64,000 bases of DNA from Pseudorhodoferax sp. Leaf274 (GCF_001422445.1 NZ_LMNA01000025.1:63061-127060); one strand, 5' to 3'; shown: positions 27,605 to 37,391, counted from the stretch's first letter. The notes: a model not told the origin generated them from the sequence alone. Program-made: numbers and translations.

Positions 27605-28180
27605 ATGCATTCCTTCCTTCGCGGCGTGATCGCCGGCACGGCCCTGGCGCTGTGCACATCTTTCGCCTCGGCCGCCGTGCTGAGCTTCGACGACATCGTG
27701 GGCCCCGACGGCTATGCGGCCGTGCCGACGAACTACGGCGGCCTGGACTGGTCGGGCAGCAGCTGGTCGGTCTTCACGGCGCCGGAGTCGCCGTTCACGG
27801 CGCATTCGGGCGACGGCCGCATCGTCATGGGCTGGGACGGCACGGACGCCACGAGCACCATCCGCTTCCTGGCGCCGACCGTGTTCGACGGCGCCTGGTT
27901 CGCCGGCTACGGCGAGGCCCAGGTGCGTTTCGACCTGTACCTGGCCGGCGCGCTGGTCGGCAGTTCCGGCACGCTGGGCATGTCCGACACGCCGGCCTTC
28001 CTGGCCAGCGGCTGGACCGGCGCCATCGATGCCGTGGTGGTGTCCAGCAACCTGCACGCGTTCTACGTGATGGACGACTTCAGCTTCCAGGCCGCGGGCG
28101 AAGTGCCCGAGCCCGCCACGCTGGCCCTGGTTCTGGCCGGCCTGGGCCTGGCCGGCGCAGCACGCCGCCGGAGCCGCTGA
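27605..28180 (+). CDS. PEP-CTERM sorting domain-containing protein (small)
   Basis: Exported protein of 191 residues. The signal peptide (RGVIAGTALALCTSFASA) is followed by a compact beta-rich domain (LSFDDIVGPDGYAAVPTNYG; GLDWSGSSWSVF) and a C-terminal PEP-CTERM tail VPEPATLALVLAGLGLAGAAR with a basic end. The central domain is of the small PEP-CTERM family seen in Burkholderiales, of unknown function. It starts 20 bp after the phospholipase gene, so the two probably form an operon. Confidence 0.88.
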   Translation: MHSFLRGVIAGTALALCTSFASAAVLSFDDIVGPDGYAAVPTNYGGLDWSGSSWSVFTAPESPFTAHSGDGRIVMGWDGTDATSTIRFLAPTVFDGAWFAGYGEAQVRFDLYLAGALVGSSGTLGMSDTPAFLASGWTGAIDAVVVSSNLHAFYVMDDFSFQAAGEVPEPATLALVLAGLGLAGAARRRSR

Positions 28181-28202
28181 CCGGGGCAGGGAACGCGGGG
28201 GC

Positions 28203-29129
28203 TCAACCCCTGGCGATCCCCACGTCCGGCAGCGCCGGCCGGTTGTCCAGGGCCTTCTTCATGATGGTCTCCACGTGCAGCTTGTCCGCCGCCGGCAGCT
28301 CCAGCCGCGGCGGGCGGGTGCGGAAGGTGCCGCGGCCCATGATGTGCTCGCACAGCTTGATGCACTGCACCAGGTCGGGCCGCGCGTCCAGGTGCAGCAG
28401 CGGCATGAACCACTCGTACAGCGGCATCAGCTCGTCGAAGCGCCGGGCCTTGGCCAGGCGGAACAGGGTCTCGCCCTCCTTGGGAAAGGCGTTGGACATG
28501 CCCGAGACCCAGCCGACGGCGCCCATGGCCACGCTCTCGACCACCACGTCGTCCAGGCCCGCGAACAGCACGAAGCGGTCGCCGACCATGTTGCGCGTGT
28601 CGATGAAGCGGCGCGTGTCGCCCGAGCTGTCCTTGAAGCAGACGATGGTCTCGCAATCGGCCAGCGTGGCCAGGATGTCCGGCGTCACGTCGTTCTTGTA
28701 GATCGGCGGGTTGTTGTAGACCATCACCGGCAGGTCGGTGGCCTTGGACACGGTGCGAAAGTGCGCCGCGGTCTCGTGCGGCTTGGACGAGTAGAGCAGC
28801 GCGGGCATGACCATGATGCCGTCCACGCCGATGCGCGCGGCCTCCTTGGCGGTCTCCACGGCGAAGGCCGTCGTGAACTCGGCGATGCCGCAGATCACGG
28901 GCACGCGGCCCTTGGCCACGGCGCGGCCGGCTTCCATGATGGCGATCTTCTCCTGGGTCGAGAGCGAGCAGTTCTCGCCCACGGTGCCGCAGACGATCAG
29001 GCCCGACACACCGTCGGCGATCAAGGCGTCCATCACCTTGGCGGTGGCGTCCACGTCGACCGACATGTCTTCGCGGAACTGGGTGGTGACGGCGGGGAAC
29101 ACGCCCTGCCAGCTGACTTTGGGGCTCAT
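28203..29129 (-). CDS. Dihydrodipicolinate synthase/N-acetylneuraminate lyase family protein
   Basis: TIM-barrel class I aldolase-type enzyme of 308 residues. Visible are the TTQFREDMSVDVDATAKVM start, the GTVGENCSLS segment (GTTGE-type carboxylate site), the Tyr of MVYNNPP and the Schiff-base Lys in IVCFKDSSGD. It is probably not the housekeeping DapA of lysine synthesis, because it sits with a TRAP transporter and a GntR regulator and looks like a catabolic lyase or dehydratase. The substrate (a keto acid or sugar acid) cannot be told from sequence. Confidence 0.88.
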   Translation of the reverse strand: MSPKVSWQGVFPAVTTQFREDMSVDVDATAKVMDALIADGVSGLIVCGTVGENCSLSTQEKIAIMEAGRAVAKGRVPVICGIAEFTTAFAVETAKEAARIGVDGIMVMPALLYSSKPHETAAHFRTVSKATDLPVMVYNNPPIYKNDVTPDILATLADCETIVCFKDSSGDTRRFIDTRNMVGDRFVLFAGLDDVVVESVAMGAVGWVSGMSNAFPKEGETLFRLAKARRFDELMPLYEWFMPLLHLDARPDLVQCIKLCEHIMGRGTFRTRPPRLELPAADKLHVETIMKKALDNRPALPDVGIARG

Positions 29130-29166
29130 GGTTTGCCTCCTGGTGGTTGAGATGGGGTGGTGGAAT

Positions 29167-30162
29167 TCAGAGCTTGGCGCCGGTGGCGCGCAGCTCGGCG
29201 ATCGCGGGGGCCTTGGGCAGCCAGATGGCGTCGAAGGCCTTGATGCTGGCCTCCACGTTCGCGGCGGGCTCGGTCTTCATGGCGATGCCGCTGGCCTTGA
29301 ATTTCTCCAGCAGGCCGGGCTCGGTGCCGGCGATCTCGGCGATCTGCGCGTCGAGCGACCTGGCAACCTGCTCGCGGATGAGTTCCTTGTCCTTGTCCGG
29401 CAGCGAGGCCCAGACGCGGCCCGAGACCAGCGGCGCGAACGGCATGAACAGCGCGTTCATCTGCAGCATCACCTTGGACACCTTGTCGAAGCGCGCATTC
29501 CACGAGAACTCGATGTCGGCCTCCAAGGCATCGACCTGGCCGTTGGCCATCGCGTCGAACACCTGGGGCGTGGGGATCGGCGTGGGCGCGGCGCCCATCG
29601 ACTGGTAGAAGTCGCGGTAGACCGGCGTGGGGTTGATGCGCAGCTTCAGGCCCTTGAGGTCGGCCGAGCTGTTCAGGTCCTTGGTGGAGAACACCGAGCG
29701 CATGCCGGTGATGCCCCAGCCCAGGCCGATGCAGCCCGTCTCGCGCGGCAGCACGTCGAGCAGCTTGAGGGCGGCAGGCGTCTTGACCAGCCTGGACACG
29801 CCCGCGGTGGAGCGCACCAGGTAGGGCGCGTTGATCGCGGCCACGGTGGCCACGCGCGAGCCGAGTTCGGCCGCTTGGATCCAGCCCATGTCCAGCGCGC
29901 CGGACTGCAGCTGCTGCATCATGGCCGACTCGTTGCCCAGCTGGCCCGAGTGGAACACCGTGGCCGACAGGCGGCCGCCGGTTTCCTTCTTGAGCGTCTC
30001 GCCGAAGGCCACGGCGGCGCGGTTCCACGAGTGGCCGGCCGGTGTGATGAGGCCGATGCGGAATTCCTTGGCCTGTGCGCGCAGCACGGGGCTGAAGGCA
30101 AGCGAGGCGGCAGCGGCGCTGCCGGCGACGAAGGAGCGGCGGGAGATCTGACGAAAGGTCAT
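29167..30162 (-). CDS. TRAP transporter substrate-binding protein (DctP family)
   Basis: Periplasmic solute receptor of 331 residues that delivers an organic acid to the DctQ/DctM permease. The N-terminus is twin-arginine-like (ISRRSFVAGSAAAASLAFSP). DctP-family features include RIGLITPAGHSWNRAAVAFGE, LKGLKLRINPTPVYRDF with the carboxylate-binding Arg, and DALEADIEFSWNARFDKV. It lies 24 bp after the large permease and 37 bp before the DapA-like gene, in the order dctQ-dctM-dctP-aldolase. Confidence 0.93.
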   Translation of the reverse strand: MTFRQISRRSFVAGSAAAASLAFSPVLRAQAKEFRIGLITPAGHSWNRAAVAFGETLKKETGGRLSATVFHSGQLGNESAMMQQLQSGALDMGWIQAAELGSRVATVAAINAPYLVRSTAGVSRLVKTPAALKLLDVLPRETGCIGLGWGITGMRSVFSTKDLNSSADLKGLKLRINPTPVYRDFYQSMGAAPTPIPTPQVFDAMANGQVDALEADIEFSWNARFDKVSKVMLQMNALFMPFAPLVSGRVWASLPDKDKELIREQVARSLDAQIAEIAGTEPGLLEKFKASGIAMKTEPAANVEASIKAFDAIWLPKAPAIAELRATGAKL

Positions 30163-30186
30163 GGCAAGGACTCCAGGTTGGAAAAA

Positions 30187-31452
30187 CTACTTGAGCAGGC
30201 CCAGCGATAGCCAGGGGTAGATCGACAACAGCACCAGCGCCACGCAGCAGATCAGGAAGAACGGCAGCGTCACGATGAACATCTTTCCTGGCTTGGCGCC
30301 GGTCACGGCGGCGGCGACGAAGAAGCTCAGCCCCACGGGCGGCGACATCAGGCCCAGCACCAGATTGACGACCACCACCACGCCGAAGTGGCGCGGGTCG
30401 ATGCCGTAGACCTCGGTGGCGATCGGCAGCAGGATGGGCACGGTCATGATCAGCCCCGGGATGCCGTCGATCACGGTGCCGATGACCAAGAGGATCACGT
30501 TGGTCAGCAGCATGAAGGTGACGGGGTCCTTGGCCACGGTCTGCACCCACGCGGCCGTGGCCTGCGGCACCTTGCCGAAGATCAGGATCCACGAGAACAC
30601 CGCGGCCGCCGCCACCAGGAACAGCACGATGGCCGAGTAGATGCCCGAGCGCACCAGCATCTCCGGGATCTGGCTGAAGCGGAATTCCTTGGTGATGTAG
30701 CGGCCGACCAGAGCGGACGCCACCGCACCCACGGCGGCGGCCTCGGTCGGGTTGGCCAGGCCGGAGAGGATGGAGCCCACGATCACGATGGGGATCAGCA
30801 GCGTGGGGCTGCACACCAGCACCGATCTCGCGCGTTGGCGCAGCGTCTGGCGCTCGCTGCGCGGGTACTCGTAGACCAGGCCCATGAGCGCGATCACCAC
30901 GAAGAACAGCACCGTGAGCAGGATGCCCGGCAGGATGCCGGCGATCAGCATGTCGCCCACGGCCACCTGGGCCAGCACGCTGTAGACCACGAACATCACC
31001 GAGGGCGGAATGATGGGCCCCAGCATGCCGCCGTAGACCGTGAGGCCGGCCGCGAAGGTCTTGTCGTAGCCCTTCTTCTCCATCTCCGGCACCATGATCT
31101 GCGACATGATGGCCACCTGCGCCGTGGCCGAGCCGATGATGGAGGAGACCAGCGCATTGGCCAGGATGTTCACGTAGGCCAGGCCGCCCTTGACCGCGCC
31201 GATGAAGGCCATCGAGAGCTCGACCAGCCGGCGCGTGATGCCGCCGCCGTTCATGATCTCGCCGATCAGGATGAACAGCGGGATGGCAATGAGGCCGTAG
31301 CTGTCGACCCCGCCGAACATCTGCATCGGGAACGACTGGAACAAGAGCGGGTTGTTGCTGTCCCAGATGTAGAACATGCCGGCCAGGCACAGGCAGATGC
31401 CGATGGGCACGCCGATGAACATGATGGCCAGGAAGAAGAGGCTGGTCAGCAT
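30187..31452 (-). CDS. TRAP transporter large permease subunit (DctM family)
   Basis: Sodium-driven membrane permease of 421 residues with about 12 hydrophobic segments. The N-terminus MLTSLFFLAIMFIGVPIGIC is typical of DctM, and conserved segments include YGGMLGPIIPPSVMFVVYSV, NPTEAAAVGAVASALVGRYI and SPPVGLSFFVAAAV. The ATG at 31452 lies 2 bp after the dctQ stop, so the two subunits are tightly coupled. Confidence 0.94.
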   Translation of the reverse strand: MLTSLFFLAIMFIGVPIGICLCLAGMFYIWDSNNPLLFQSFPMQMFGGVDSYGLIAIPLFILIGEIMNGGGITRRLVELSMAFIGAVKGGLAYVNILANALVSSIIGSATAQVAIMSQIMVPEMEKKGYDKTFAAGLTVYGGMLGPIIPPSVMFVVYSVLAQVAVGDMLIAGILPGILLTVLFFVVIALMGLVYEYPRSERQTLRQRARSVLVCSPTLLIPIVIVGSILSGLANPTEAAAVGAVASALVGRYITKEFRFSQIPEMLVRSGIYSAIVLFLVAAAAVFSWILIFGKVPQATAAWVQTVAKDPVTFMLLTNVILLVIGTVIDGIPGLIMTVPILLPIATEVYGIDPRHFGVVVVVNLVLGLMSPPVGLSFFVAAAVTGAKPGKMFIVTLPFFLICCVALVLLSIYPWLSLGLLK

Positions 31453-31454
31453 GG

Positions 31455-32075
31455 TCAGTTCACCACGGCTTCGGCATCGGACACGGGAAAGCCCGTGTGG
31501 CGGCGCCTGGGCTGCCAGCCCAGGTCCTCGACGAGGTTGGCCGCCGCGTGCAGGCTGAGCGTGCAGGCAAACAGCGGCAGGATGGTCTGCAGCAGCCAGG
31601 TCGGCCAGCTCAAGGTCTGCGTGCGCTCGGTGTAGAGGAAGTTGAACGATGTGGCGGCGTAGTCCTTGGCATCGAAGCCTGCACGCGCGATGCCCACCGG
31701 GTCCATCCAGATCCAGCACATCCACAGCATGGCCAGGCCGAACACCAGCACGCCGCCGCCGGCCGCAAGCTTGAAGAGGCGCGCCGCGCCGGCGCCGAGC
31801 TTGTCGGTCAGCAGCGTGACGGCGAAGTCCATGCGCAGCCGCGTCATGGCCGAGCCGCCCACGAAGGTCAGCCAGACCACGGAGTAGACCGCCGCCTCGT
31901 CGATCCAGTAGATCGGCATGCCCGTGTAGCGCGTGGCCACGTTGACAAGGATGAGCACCATGAGCAGCGCCATCAGCGCGAGGATCAGCCAGCGCTCCAG
32001 GCGCAGCACCGCGCCGGAGGCGTCGAGCACCAGACTGGACCAACCATGGCGCCGGGGTGGGGCATGCTGCTGCAT
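31455..32075 (-). CDS. TRAP transporter small permease subunit (DctQ family)
   Basis: Four-helix membrane subunit of 206 residues. Hydrophobic segments are near LILALMALLMVLILVNVA, AAVYSVVWLTFVGGSA, GGVLVFGLAMLWMCW and LLQTILPLFACTLSL. The usual motif of the family (RY...WIDE, then TFVGGSAM) is present. An in-frame start further upstream exists, but ATG at 32075 is preferred because AAGGA lies about 11 bp before it. A perfect palindrome overlaps this ribosome-binding region. Confidence 0.88.
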   Translation of the reverse strand: MQQHAPPRRHGWSSLVLDASGAVLRLERWLILALMALLMVLILVNVATRYTGMPIYWIDEAAVYSVVWLTFVGGSAMTRLRMDFAVTLLTDKLGAGAARLFKLAAGGGVLVFGLAMLWMCWIWMDPVGIARAGFDAKDYAATSFNFLYTERTQTLSWPTWLLQTILPLFACTLSLHAAANLVEDLGWQPRRRHTGFPVSDAEAVVN

Positions 32076-32087
32076 CTTGGGTATTCC

Positions 32088-32103
32088 TTTGAAATATTTC
32101 AAA
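32088..32103. promoter_or_regulatory. Perfect 16-bp palindrome between TRAP operon and GntR gene
   Basis: TTTGAAATATTTCAAA is a perfect 16-bp inverted repeat 12 bp before the dctQ start, and its edge overlaps the ribosome-binding site. It lies in the short AT-rich divergent gap and is the natural candidate operator for the divergent GntR/FCD regulator, which could repress both directions. Confidence 0.6.
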
Positions 32104-32180
32104 TATATTAGGCGTATGCTAGAGTCGATAGCAAGCTTGATGCCACGGGAATTCATCCGTGCTTACCCTGGGAACCGGAC

Positions 32181-32840
32181 GTGATCGTGAAGAAGGCTGC
32201 CGCGCCCAAGCGGCGCGATGCCGACCTGGCCTTTGAGGCCATCGAGGCCATGATCTCCACCATGGGCCTGCCGCCCGGCAGCCCCATCGTGGAGGCCGAG
32301 ATCTCCGAACGCATCGCCATCGGCCGCACGCCGGTGCGCGAGGCGCTGATGCGGCTGATGTCGATCGGCCTCATCGTGCAGCAGCCCCGGCGCGGGCTGC
32401 TGGTCTCGCCGATCGACCTGGCCAACCACCTGGACGTCATCCTCACGCGGCGCGTGCTCGAGCGCGTGATCGCCTCGTGTTCGGCGCGCCGTGCCAACGC
32501 GGCCGAGCGCCAGCAGATCGCCGATGGCGCCGAACGCATGGTGGCCGCTGCCGCACGCGACGACCTCAAGGCCTACATGCGCGCCGACCACGACCTGGAC
32601 GCCGCCAGCCACGCCGCCAGCCGCAACGCCTCGGCCGTCACGGCCGTCGTGCCGCTGGTCACGCAATGCCGGCGCTTCTGGTACGCGTACCAGCATGCTG
32701 GCGAGATCGCCGAAGGCGCGCGCTGCCACGCGCTGCTGGCCCAGGGCATCGCCAACGGCAGCGAGGCCGAGGCGGTGCAGGGCGCCGATGCGCTGATGGA
32801 CTACCTGGAAGCCTTCACGCGCCGCGTGATCGACAACTGA
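32181..32840 (+). CDS. GntR-family transcriptional regulator (FCD domain)
   Basis: Regulator of 219 residues. The N-terminal winged helix-turn-helix has the GntR signature IAIGRTPVREALMRLMSIGL. The C-terminal all-helical FCD ligand domain starts near residue 85, with metal/ligand-type residues such as DHDLDAASHAASRN. It starts at GTG. Divergent from the TRAP operon across a 105-bp gap, it probably senses the transported compound or its breakdown product. Confidence 0.92.
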   Translation: MIVKKAAAPKRRDADLAFEAIEAMISTMGLPPGSPIVEAEISERIAIGRTPVREALMRLMSIGLIVQQPRRGLLVSPIDLANHLDVILTRRVLERVIASCSARRANAAERQQIADGAERMVAAAARDDLKAYMRADHDLDAASHAASRNASAVTAVVPLVTQCRRFWYAYQHAGEIAEGARCHALLAQGIANGSEAEAVQGADALMDYLEAFTRRVIDN

Positions 32841-32853
32841 GGCGAGCCGGGGA

Positions 32854-33849
32854 TCAGGGCGCTTCGAGCACCAGCCGGATGCCGACCAGCGTGTAGCGCG
32901 TCTCGGGCGTGTTCCAGTTGCGAAAGCCGCAGCGCGCGTACAGCGGCCAGGTGTGCCAGGAGCCGCCGCGCCGGACCTTGACCTCACCGTCAGCCGGGCC
33001 CTGCGTGTCGTCCAGCGGCGCGTGCGCGTAGTAGTCGTCGGCGTGCCAGTCGGCCGTCCACTCCCAGACATTGCCGACCATGTCGTACACGCCGAAGGCA
33101 TTGGGGGCGAAAGAGCCCACGGGGGCCGTGAAGGCAAAGCCGTCGCTGAACGCGAAGGCCTGGCCGGCCCACTTCGGCCAGTGCACCGCGGCGTCGCGGT
33201 CGAACACGTTCGCGGCGCCCTGCAGCGATGCTGGCGTGGGCTCCGCGCCGCTCTGGCCGGCGCGGCAGGCGTACTCCCACTCGGCCTCGGTCGGCAGGCG
33301 GTAGCGTCGGCCCTCCGTGCGCGAGAGCCACTGCGCCAGCGCCTGGGCGTCGTTCCAGGTCACGTTGACGACCGGGTGTTCGTCGCCCTGCGCGAAGCCC
33401 GGGTTGCGCCAGGAGTAGCGCGGATCGCGGCCTTCGAAGGCGTCGCCGCGGGCCGTGGTGGCGGGGTCGTAGGCCGGATTCCAACCGTAGCCGCCCGTGC
33501 CGTCGGCGATGGATTCGGGCACATGGCCGGAACGTTCGAGAAAGGCGCGGAACTGGCCGACCGTGACCTCGTGGCGGCCAAGATAGAAGTGGCGCGTGAT
33601 GCGGACCGCGTGGGCTGGCCTTTCGTCGTCCAGCCCGCGCAGGCGTTGCCCGTCCACGCCAGGGTAGAGCGCCCGCAGCGCCTCGGTGCTGGCCGATGTG
33701 CCCATGGTGAACTGGCCGGCCGGGATGCGCACGAAGGCCATGCCCAGGCTGTTGGAGAACCCGGTTGCGGGCGCTGGGCCCGGCTGCGCGCAGGCGCACA
33801 GCAGCAGGATGGACGATGCGCCGAGGGACCAGGAAGCGGTGGACGGCAT
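32854..33849 (-). CDS. Formylglycine-generating enzyme (SUMF1) family lipoprotein
   Basis: Exported protein of 331 residues with an FGE-sulfatase (SUMF1) fold: FVRIPAGQFTMGTS at the start, PVVNVTWNDAQALAQWLS, YRLPTEAEWEYACRAG, GVYDMVGNVWEWTADW and KVRRGGSW near the end. The N-terminus (SILLLCACAQPG) looks like a lipobox, so it is probably a lipoprotein. True FGEs use two active-site cysteines; here the segment after RGGSW has only YARCGFRN, the equivalent of the second Cys. With no sulfatase nearby it is probably a non-FGE member, perhaps a binding or regulatory protein. It follows glnD by 16 bp on the same strand. Confidence 0.85.
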   Translation of the reverse strand: MPSTASWSLGASSILLLCACAQPGPAPATGFSNSLGMAFVRIPAGQFTMGTSASTEALRALYPGVDGQRLRGLDDERPAHAVRITRHFYLGRHEVTVGQFRAFLERSGHVPESIADGTGGYGWNPAYDPATTARGDAFEGRDPRYSWRNPGFAQGDEHPVVNVTWNDAQALAQWLSRTEGRRYRLPTEAEWEYACRAGQSGAEPTPASLQGAANVFDRDAAVHWPKWAGQAFAFSDGFAFTAPVGSFAPNAFGVYDMVGNVWEWTADWHADDYYAHAPLDDTQGPADGEVKVRRGGSWHTWPLYARCGFRNWNTPETRYTLVGIRLVLEAP

Positions 33850-33865
33850 CCTGGCTGCGGCCCGT

Positions 33866-36475
33866 TCAGGCCAGGGCTTCGAGCAGTTCGGTTTCCACGG
33901 CGATCTGCAGGCGGTTCTGCTGCAGCGCCGGGCCCTGGACCAGGAAGGTGTCTTCCACGCGCTCGCCCAGCGTGCTGACCTTGGCCAGCTGCACGCTGAT
34001 GTCGTTGCGCGCCAGCACGCGGGCCACCAGGTACAGCAGGCCGGGCCGGTCGCTGGCCGAGATCGACAGCAGCCAGCGCTGGGCCTTCTCGTCGGGCTGC
34101 AGGTCCACGCGCGGCGCGATCGGGAAGCTCTTGACGCGGCGCGACACGCGGCCGCGGCCCGGCGTGGGCAGCGGGCCCGCGCCGGCCAGGGCCTGCGCCA
34201 GGTCGGCCTCCACCATGTGCATGAGCTCCTGGTAGTGCTCGGGCAGCATGGAGGTCACGACCTGGAAGGTGTCCAGCGCATAGCCGTTCTTGGCCGTGTG
34301 CACCTTGGCGTCGACGATGGAAAAGCCGGCGTGGTCGAAGTAGCCGCAGATGCGCGCGAACAGGTCGTTGCGGTCGGCCGTGTAGACCATCACCTGCAGG
34401 CCTTCGCCCACGGGCGAGCGGCGTGCGCGGACCAGGGCCGGCATCTGGGGGTCCAGGCCTTCGGGGCCCAGGTGGCGCGCGATCTGGCGCGCGTGCCAGG
34501 CGATGTCGCCGGCCTCGTGGCGCATGAAATAGCTCACGTCCAGCGTGGCCCAGAGCTGCTTGTGCGATTCGAAGGGCTCGGCGTGCAGCGCCAGCTGTGT
34601 CAGCGCATCGCGCTTGCGGGCCTCGATGTCGGCGTCCGGATCGGGCGCGCGGCCGCCCAGCACGCGCAGCGTGTAGCGGTACAGGTCTTCCAGCAGCTTG
34701 CCCTTCCAGGCGTTCCAGACCTTGGGCGATGTGCCGCGGATGTCGGCCACGGTCAGCAGGTACAGCGCCGTGAGGTAGCGCTCGTTGCCCACGCGCTTGG
34801 CGAAGGCGGCGATCACGTCCGGGTCGGACAGGTCGGCCTTCTGTGCCACGCGCGACAGCGTCAGGTGTTCCTCGACCAGGAACTCGATGAGCTTGCTGTC
34901 CTGCCGGCCGATGCCGTGCTGCAGGCAGAAGCGGCGCACATCGCGCGCGCCCAGTTCGGAGTGGTCGCCGCCGCGGCCCTTGGCGATGTCGTGGAACAGC
35001 GCGGCGATGTACAGGATCCAGGGCTTGTCCCAGCCGGCGGCCAGCTGCGAGCAGAACGGGTACTCGTGCGCGTGCTCGGCCATGAAGAAGCGGCGCATGT
35101 TGCGCAGCACCATCAGGATGTGCTGGTCCACGGTGTAGACGTGGAACAGGTCGTGCTGCATCTGCCCGACGATCTTGCGGAACACCCACAGGTAGCGGCC
35201 CAGCACCGAGGTCTGGTTCATGAGCCGGATGGCGTGCGTGATGCCGGCCGGCTGCATCAGGATGCGGCGGAAGGTCTCGCGGTTGACCGGGTCGTTGCGA
35301 AAGCGCGCCGTCATCAGCGAGCGCGCGTTGTACAGCGCGCGCAGCGTGCGCGCCGACAGGCCGCGGATGCCGACCGTGCTCTCGTAGAGCAGGAAGGTCT
35401 CCAGGATGGCGTGCGGGTTGCGGTGGTACAGGTCGTCGCTGGCCACCTCGATCATGCCGGCCTTCTCAAAGAAGCGCTCGTTGATCGGCCGCAGCGCGTG
35501 CGTGGTCGGGTTCAGCCGCTCCTCGATGTTGAGCAGCAGGATCTGGTTGAGCTGCGTGACCGCCTTGGCCGCCCAGTAGTACTGGCGCATCAGCTGCTCG
35601 CTGGCACGCACCGGCATGTCCTGCGCGGTGTCGTTGCGCCAGCCGAAGGACTCGGCCACGGCCGTCTGCAGGTCGAACACCAGGCGGTCCTCGCGCCGGC
35701 CGGCGATCAGGTGCAGGCGTGCGCGGATCAGGCCGAGCAGCGCCTCGTTGCGCTTGATCTGGCGGGCCTCGTGCGGCGTGGCCAGGCCGGTGCGGGCCAG
35801 TTCGTCCCAGCTGCTGCCCAGGCCCGCGGCCTTGGTGATCCACAGGATCAGCTGCAGGTCGCGCAGGCCGCCCGGCGATTCCTTGCAGTTGGGCTCCAGC
35901 GCGTAGGGGGTGTTGTCGAACTTGTTGTGGCGCTGGCGCATCTCCAGCGTCTTGGCGACCAGGAAGGCCTGCGGATCGACGGCCTTGCGGAACTGGTTGC
36001 TGAACAGCGTGAACAGGCCGCCGTGGCCGGCGATCAACCGCGCCTCCAGCAGCGAGGTCTGCACCGTCACGTCCTTCTCGGCCTCGGCCAGGCATTCGCG
36101 GATGTTGCGCACCGACGAGCCGATCTCCAGGCCCGCATCCCAGCAGCTGCCGATGAAGCCCTCGATGCGGGCCTTGAGGCCGGCGTCCTGCTCGGGCGAT
36201 TCGGCATCGGGCAGCATCAGCAGCACATCCACGTCGGAATGCGGGAACAGCTCGCCGCGGCCGAAGCCGCCCACCGCCAGCAAGGCGCACGAGGCGGGCA
36301 TGCCGGCGCGCTGCCAGAGCTGGCACAGCGTCTCGTCGGCCAGCCGCCCCAACTGCTGCAGCACGCCATGCAGGTCGCGCGTGCTGGCGCCGCAGTCGCG
36401 CAGCGTCTGCAGCAGCGTGTTCTTGCGCTGCTGGTAGTGCGCGCGCAGGGCCGGCAGGTCGGCCGCCGGCGTCAC
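33866..36475 (-). CDS. glnD: [Protein-PII] uridylyltransferase/uridylyl-removing enzyme GlnD
   Basis: Bifunctional nitrogen sensor that adds UMP to PII proteins when glutamine is low and removes it when high. It has about 869 residues. In order: a nucleotidyltransferase domain with [20 protein letters not shown], an HD domain ([11 protein letters not shown] and [17 protein letters not shown]), and two ACT domains ([28 protein letters not shown]). The start is uncertain: GTG at 36475 is used; TTG at 36502, overlapping the map stop as TTGA, is the alternative. Its target glnB is at 51978. Confidence 0.94.
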   Translation of the reverse strand: MTPAADLPALRAHYQQRKNTLLQTLRDCGASTRDLHGVLQQLGRLADETLCQLWQRAGMPASCALLAVGGFGRGELFPHSDVDVLLMLPDAESPEQDAGLKARIEGFIGSCWDAGLEIGSSVRNIRECLAEAEKDVTVQTSLLEARLIAGHGGLFTLFSNQFRKAVDPQAFLVAKTLEMRQRHNKFDNTPYALEPNCKESPGGLRDLQLILWITKAAGLGSSWDELARTGLATPHEARQIKRNEALLGLIRARLHLIAGRREDRLVFDLQTAVAESFGWRNDTAQDMPVRASEQLMRQYYWAAKAVTQLNQILLLNIEERLNPTTHALRPINERFFEKAGMIEVASDDLYHRNPHAILETFLLYESTVGIRGLSARTLRALYNARSLMTARFRNDPVNRETFRRILMQPAGITHAIRLMNQTSVLGRYLWVFRKIVGQMQHDLFHVYTVDQHILMVLRNMRRFFMAEHAHEYPFCSQLAAGWDKPWILYIAALFHDIAKGRGGDHSELGARDVRRFCLQHGIGRQDSKLIEFLVEEHLTLSRVAQKADLSDPDVIAAFAKRVGNERYLTALYLLTVADIRGTSPKVWNAWKGKLLEDLYRYTLRVLGGRAPDPDADIEARKRDALTQLALHAEPFESHKQLWATLDVSYFMRHEAGDIAWHARQIARHLGPEGLDPQMPALVRARRSPVGEGLQVMVYTADRNDLFARICGYFDHAGFSIVDAKVHTAKNGYALDTFQVVTSMLPEHYQELMHMVEADLAQALAGAGPLPTPGRGRVSRRVKSFPIAPRVDLQPDEKAQRWLLSISASDRPGLLYLVARVLARNDISVQLAKVSTLGERVEDTFLVQGPALQQNRLQIAVETELLEALA

Positions 36476-36498
36476 GCTGCAAGGGGCGGGCAGGCTGC

Positions 36499-37341
36499 TC
36501 AAGCGCTGGCCGTGCTGGTGGTGGGTTGGGCAGGCTGCACGAAGGCCGGCGGCGCCAGGCTGCCGGCCGACAGGGTCAGCACCTCGTAGCCGGTCTCGGT
36601 CACGAGCACGGTGTGCTCCCACTGGGCCGACAGCGAGTGGTCCTTGGTGACGATGGTCCAGCCGTCCTTCTCGGGGCCGTCCTTGATCTCGCGGCGGCCG
36701 GCATTGATCATGGGCTCGATGGTGAAGGTCATGCCCGGTTCCAGCACCTCCATGGTGCCGGGGCGGCCGTAGTGCAGCACCTGCGGCTCCTCGTGGAAGC
36801 GCTGGCCGATGCCGTGGCCGCAGAACTCGCGCACCACCGAGTAGCCCTGGCCTTCGGCGAACTTCTGGATGGCGTGGCCGATGTCGCCCAGGCGGGCGCC
36901 GGGTTTGACCTTGACGATGCCATGCCACATGGCCTCGTAGGTCACCTGCACCAGGCGGCGCGCGGCGATGGAGCCTTCGCCGATGACGTACATGCGGCTG
37001 TTGTCGCCGTACCAGCCGTCCTTGGTGATCACGGTGACATCGATGTTCATGATGTCGCCCTTCTTGAGCGGCTTCTCGTTCGGGATGCCGTGGCAGACCA
37101 CGTGGTTCAGCGAGGTGCACAGCGCCGCCGGATAGGGCGGGTAGCCGGGTGGCTGGTAGCCGACCGTGGCCGAACGCGTGCCCTGCACGTTGACCATGTA
37201 TTCGTGGGCGAGTCGGTCGATTTCCTTGGTCGTGACGCCGGCCGCGACATGCGGCGTCAGGTAGTCCAGGACTTCGGACGCCAACCGGCAGGCTTCGCGC
37301 ATGCCTGCGATCCCGGCGGCGTCTTTGATGGTGATGCTCAT
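36499..37341 (-). CDS. map: Type I methionine aminopeptidase
   Basis: Removes the initiator methionine. It has 280 residues with the metal ligands in place: [18 protein letters not shown] (two Asp), [16 protein letters not shown] (His), [12 protein letters not shown] (Glu) and [16 protein letters not shown] (Glu). The C-terminal extension after EVLTLS is longer than in E. coli (264 residues). It is followed directly by glnD and is divergent from purL; map is more often found next to rpsB. Confidence 0.96.
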   Translation of the reverse strand: MSITIKDAAGIAGMREACRLASEVLDYLTPHVAAGVTTKEIDRLAHEYMVNVQGTRSATVGYQPPGYPPYPAALCTSLNHVVCHGIPNEKPLKKGDIMNIDVTVITKDGWYGDNSRMYVIGEGSIAARRLVQVTYEAMWHGIVKVKPGARLGDIGHAIQKFAEGQGYSVVREFCGHGIGQRFHEEPQVLHYGRPGTMEVLEPGMTFTIEPMINAGRREIKDGPEKDGWTIVTKDHSLSAQWEHTVLVTETGYEVLTLSAGSLAPPAFVQPAQPTTSTASA

Positions 37342-37385
37342 GGTGCCGAATTATCCCACTCGGGTTTTCCATTGTCCGGCGCCGC

Positions 37386-37391
37386 TAAAAT
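37386..37391 (+). promoter_or_regulatory. Candidate -10 element for purL
   Basis: TAAAAT in the 138-bp map/purL gap, followed by TGCCGG. A similar TAAAAT-CCGG stands before ppa at 48810. I cannot assign a convincing -35 box. Confidence 0.3.
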
